Below are positions 48,901-54,900 of a DNA stretch of 64,000 bases, piece after piece (within the stretch, counting starts at the first letter, position 1; every line of letters begins with the position of its first letter). Made by a program: the position numbers and the translations under genes. The notes below the pieces were generated by a model. It was not told where the DNA came from and made no database searches. It was given only the letters and a program-made list of their open reading frames with translations. Source of the DNA: Sorex araneus (lineage: Eukaryota; Chordata; Mammalia; Eulipotyphla; Soricidae); the NCBI RefSeq assembly GCF_027595985.1, contig NC_073312.1, positions 4,427,051 to 4,491,050 on the forward strand, in the 5' to 3' direction.

Positions 48901-51900
48901 CGCTGAGTCCAGCGAATGGAGACAGCCGCCACAGGACAGGCGGGCAGAGTCTGGACCCAGCTTCTGGTAAGGCCAATGTTAAGTCGGGGTTCCTGTCCAC
49001 CTTGTTTTCCTTCTCAGAGGACCGGGCTGGGCCACAGGACGAGTTCCTGTCCGGGCGAGAGCCCCACGCCTCTGCTCCGAGCCCAGCCAACACTGGCGGG
49101 TGTGTGAGCGCCACAGCTCCGGTGCGGCTCCCAGTCCAAGGACAGGCTCCGGCTCCATCCCTGGCGTCACGCGGCCCCAGAGCACCACCAGGCCGACCAC
49201 ACTGAAACAGAGAAAGTGCAAGGGCTGGAGTGACAGCACGGCGGGCGGGGCGTTAGCCATGAGGGCGCCCAACCAGGCGAGGTCCCTGTTAGCCCACGTG
49301 TCCCCCGAGCACCGAGCACTGCCAGGAGCAACCTCTGAGCATTACTGGACGTGCCCCCGGCCCTCACCAAAAAGAAAAGTAAAAGCAAGTGCAAGTGCTG
49401 GTCAGGAGAGCCCGGAGCGCACACGTGTGAACATGGGGTGCGGGGAGCACGGGAGCACAACTAAGGACAGCCCTGGCGCCAGGCTGAGCGCGTGAGCACG
49501 GGGCTGCGAGCCTGCCGAGCGCAAGCAAAGGCTGGAGCACCGTGTCACAGCAGGAGCGCGACCCCCAGTCTCCCTCAGAACTGGAGGGGAGAGGAGTGAC
49601 CCCATAAGGGGCAGAAACGGAGTGGGGGTCAGGATTAGTGCTCAGGCAAGTCCACCAGCACCAACAGGACCTCCCGGGAAATAAATACCTGGCTCCAAGC
49701 CGCAGACACAGAACTCACCTCTGCCCTCCGCCAGCTCCCACGCCCGGATTCCACATCTGCTGATGTCAGCCTGAGATAGGGTGGGTGAAACCGACACGCG
49801 GTCGTGCAAAGGCAACTGAGGCAGCGCCTGCTCACATCCTCCTCCCTACCCCATCGCCTACAAAGCTGGCCTGAGGCTGATACTTTTTCCTCCAATTCCA
49901 AGTAAGTCTCACATTTTATCCTGAGTACCAACAGTACACTCAATTACACACTTTTATTGAATAAACACACTTGATTCTTCCCTGATTTTGCAGGGTGGGG
50001 GCTACTGGCGCCGGGGCTGTGTTCAGGGCTTATTCTGGGTACTGCTCAAGGGTCACTCCCGGGGCATCAGGGTGCTGGCACCGTACGTGGTGCCAAGGAC
50101 TGAACCAGGGCCAGCCACGTGCCAGGCAAGAGCCTCACCCCTGTACTATCTCCCCAATCCCAAGAAATTAGTATTTCAGAGCACGTGTTGCTGAACTGAG
50201 CACTAGAGATTTTTTTAATACCTGACATAAAAATGAGCTATAAGGCACCATCAAAACTAATTAAAATGGAAACACAGACAAGTATTTAAGAAGTTCATCT
50301 CCAGTACCTACAAACTACTGTTACAATCAGTATTAAAAAGTAAAATGAAGGACTGAAGCAATAACACAGCGGGTAGGGCGTTTGCCTTGCACGCGGCCGA
50401 CCCAGGTTCGATCCCCAGTATCCCATATGGTCCCCCAAACAATTCCTGGAGTAATTCCTGAGTGCAGGAGTAGCCCCTGAGCATGCCAGGTGTGAACCAA
50501 GAAGCCCCAACAAACAAACAAATTAAAACAAAGAGTTTAAGATGTCAGAGATGTTTTCAAATCAGAGCCACATCTGCTTTCATACCAGCTCAGAACAGGA
50601 ACATACAGTAGCACTGGAGTCCAGTTGTTCATCGATTTGCTCGAGCGGGCACCAGTAACGTCTCCATTGTGAGACTTGTTGTTACTGATTTTGGCATATG
50701 GAATACGCCACGGGGAGCTTGCCAGGCTCTGCCACGCGGGCGGGATACTCTTGGTAGCTTGCCGGGCTCTCCGAGGGGGACGGAGGAATCGAACCCGGGT
50801 CAGCTGCATGCAAGGCAAACGCCCTACCCGCTGTGCTATTGCTCCAGTCCAAGAACATATAGTACACAGACAAAAATATTAGCTGACAGAAAATACAGAA
50901 ATCACATTTCCAGGAATCAAAAACTTGGGCCTAAGAACCCAGAAACTCTGGGATGAAAACAGAACTTAAAGGAAAAGAAATTGTTAAAAATAAAGACCAA
51001 ATTCTACAGTCTACTGAGCGTTCTCTCTCCCTGCACGTTGCCCACTCGGGTCTGACCCCCGGCAGCCCAGATGGTTCCAAGCCCGCCAGGAGGGGGTCCC
51101 TGGGTGCAGAGCCAGGAGCAAGCCCTAAGCACCACTGCCATGTGCCCCAAACTCAAAAATAAACATATAAATTTCCAAAAAAGAATTCATCACTGTAAGA
51201 ATGCAAAAAGGTCCAAGATGATGGGGCGGGGGAGGGGAGCACCAAGAAAGCAGCCGTCACAGAGGCAAGCAGTGACCGGCCCGAGAGACAGCCCGGGGGA
51301 TGGATTCAGCACGCGCTCACTTCACAGGCAGGGCCCGGGATCAGCCCCCAGCGCCAGCCAGGAGCAACCTGAGGACAGCAAGTGGCCCCCGGGGACTGCC
51401 AGGTAGGACCCAAAAGATACCAAGGAAACCCCCGGTGAGAAGCAGGAGAGACGGCGGAGGAGACAGCGCTCAGACGCCTGGCGCCGGAGCACAGCTGAGC
51501 CGTGTGGCAGGGACCCTGGATCGAGCCCTGGCTCGGGGAGTTTCAAGCATCACCGCCGGGTGTGGGAGCCAGAGCAATAGTACAGCGGGGAGGGCGCTGG
51601 CCTTGCGTGTGGCCGACCCGGGCTGGAACCCGGCACCACATGACTCCCCAGGCGATCCCTGAGTGCAGAGCCAGGAGCAGGCCCCAAGCACAGCTGGGTG
51701 TGGCCCCCAAAACAAAAACCACAACAAAGGTTCATCACCTGATATATTTTTCACCAGAACAACTCACACTCCTGGACCGGAGGGAGAGCCGAGGACGGGA
51801 CGCTTCAGCTTTTTGGCGTGGGCGCTTTGGGGGGATGACACGCTTTTTGAGTCACACCTGGTGATACTCAGAGGTCACCTGCTGGCTCTGTACTCAGAAA

Positions 51901-54900
51901 TTGCTCCTGGGAGTGCTCGGGGACCAAGCCCAGGTTGGCCGCATGCAAGGCGAACACCGTCCCCACCGCAGTAATGCTCCGGCCCAAGGAAGCTCGGATG
52001 GCGCACAGGCGACCCAGTTCACCCGGGTCCACCCTCAGAACCGCAGAGGACCCCAAGCACCACCAAGAATGATCCCTGAGCACCACCGGGTGCTGGCCAA
52101 ATCCCACCTCCCTGCCAAAACACATCAAAAACCCAAACTGAAATTCCTCCCAATTTAGTCTTAGCAAATTCTATAGTTACACCCTCCATAACCAATGGAT
52201 TTTCTCTGTCATCAGAGATAAGAAATGGATCCCAGGGGCGTCTAGGAACCACTCGGGGTCAAGTGGCCGGAAGTGTTCCAGCAATGCTGTTTGCTCCACA
52301 CAAAGTGCTCCGTCTCCAAAACCACCACCATGAGGTGTATAACCCCGCTGAACCCTGTGAGACCCAACGCAACCCCCAGAGCACCAAAACCAAAGTGTGC
52401 CACCACCACAGAGGAGGCAAGGGCCAGTCGGGCTGCACGCACGCGCTCTGCAGGAGCAGCCCGGGCTCGACCCTGCACCAGTCCCCAGAGCATGCCAGGC
52501 GTGGCCCCCAAAAGGGGAGATACAGTAAATCACACATTACACACAGCAAAGGCGGGAGACTTGCATGCTCACAAAACACTGAAATTCAGGACTCAGAATT
52601 CCCTGCAGGGCCAGAGCGACACCCCAGAAGGGGACCCTCTGCCCGGCAGGCACCAACCCACCTTCAATCCCGGCCCCCTAGGGTGCCCTGAGCACCACTG
52701 GTGTGGCCCAAAACACAAAAAAACAAACAAAATCCCTGACCAAAAACAATGGCAAAGTAAGCAACCCATGCAATTAACTCAAGTCATAAAATTTCATTAT
52801 CTAACCTCTATTTTAAAAAGAAAAATACTGAGTAGCCAAATAGCTCCTCGGTGAATTGTAACACTAATTATTAACTCCACTGTCAATAACTGGAGAAAAC
52901 TTTGCTCTCCCAATACGCCACTGTCCTCTTAACAGCTCTGACTCAGGAGCTGGGGCCAGCACCCAGAATCTCTCAGGAAAGCAGGAAAGCCACGAAGCAC
53001 AGAAACAACTGCTCTGTGAAATCAGTTCCATAAAGCTTGCAAATATTTGCTACGTGACATTCATGTGAAGTTCACGGCAGCATTTTCAAGGTCAATATGA
53101 TGTTTGCTCAAGTTCTTGGAGTCACACCTTCCCGTGATATTTTTAACTTCTGACTAAAGCTCCCATCATCACCAGGTGCTGCCACTGTTTACAAACACGG
53201 GGCAGCCTGGGGAACACATCTGGTCACACAGAGAGCAGCAAGTTTTAATCTCCAGGTATACACTTTACTCACGGCAGAGCCTGGCAAGCTACCTGTGGCA
53301 TATTCGGTATGCCAAAAACAGTAACAATGATGGGCTTCATTCCCCTGACCCCGAACGCCACAGGGACGAATGGAGACGTTACTGGCACCCGCTAGAGCAA
53401 ATCATGAGCAACTGGACGACAGTGATACAGTGATACATTTCACTGCTGCTGATTTAATGGCTTTAACTTAAAAGCTATTAGCCCACCCCCCGCCAGGCCC
53501 AGAGAGAGTAAAGAACACAAGGCATTTGCACAGCACGCAGCAGATGTTTTAATTGCAGAAAACAGGCCACTTTCGTCAAGACTGCAGGACACCTCCCGGC
53601 CCTGTCCCAGGTGGAAGGGAACCCACTGGGCCAGAGACTGCAGAGCCAGACTCGCACCTCCCGGCCCTGTCCCAGGTGGAAGGGAACCCACTGGGCCAGA
53701 GACTGCAAAGCCAGACTCGCACCTCCCGGGCCCTGTCCCCGGTGTAAGAGCGGAAATCATTGGGCCAGAGGTTGTCGTTTCAATTTTGATGCAGCTGTTG
53801 ACCCCAATTCGGGAAACCTGCAAGGGGGCCAGCCCCAGGCCCCGCAAACTCAGGGGATGTTCCCAGTTGCAGCCCCTCTCCCCAGTGTGGAGTTTCAGAG
53901 CTCCAGTCAGTAGACTCCTGCAGCCAGTGACGGCAGGAAGCGCAGCTTTGGATATTTCCTGCCCTGATAGATTACTATAACCCCTGCCCAGTGTCCCTGC
54001 AAATTAAATTCTAGTGTAAAGGGACCAATTCCACCAGGCGCTGTAGGCCTACTCTTAGGGAAAGCAGTTGGACTTTAAGGGAACACTGCGGCTTTAAGCC
54101 CACCACCTCTCCGTATTCAGTGCACACATGGCGCGTTAAAAAAAAAAAAAAGCAGGTACTTCCCCACTGAATGTATGGGGGAAACTCCTCCTAGGAGGAT
54201 AAGTACGCTTATCTTTTAACAGGTAACAGACCCACAAAGAAAATTTGGGTTCCGCAACGTCTCGTTAGAAGTCGAATTGATTCACCGAATTCAACCCTCA
54301 AACCTTCAGAAACTACTTAAGCCTCTAAACTCCAGTCAGCCAATCCGATTTCAGCTGGAAGTCGCAAGGAAATCCGAGGAGAGTCAGCATCAGAGAAACG
54401 GCAAAAAAGAACTTCTAGCTTCTTTACAAGACTGCCTGACAATTTGTCAGACTTCTGACTGAAATCCTCCAGAGACTCAGTGATGTGACCACCACCATTG
54501 CTGTTGCCGGAACAGCTCTCCACACCTCATCGACATGCATGTCGTCAAAATGCGGGAGAGTGACTCTCAGCATCCCTGGACAGTGCAGGACAATGGACGC
54601 TTTATTACAAGCACTGCTCCGGGTCCAGGGGTGGACTGAAATCTTAGTACAACTAATAAGACTGTATTGTGATTTGGAATTGTGCCTCTAATTCAAATTT
54701 TTGTATTTTTGTGAAAAAAAAAAAGGGGGGGGGAGATGTAGGATAACATGGGGTTTGTCCTTTCAGCCTTGCCGCAGGGAACTTAGTTTACCTTAGAGCA
54801 ACGGCCTTTCTGTATGGACACAGGAAGACAGTTAATATTATGCTTCATAACTTGGGAGATGATTGATTCCAATATTTACTCTTGGGCATCTGCTTTCTCG

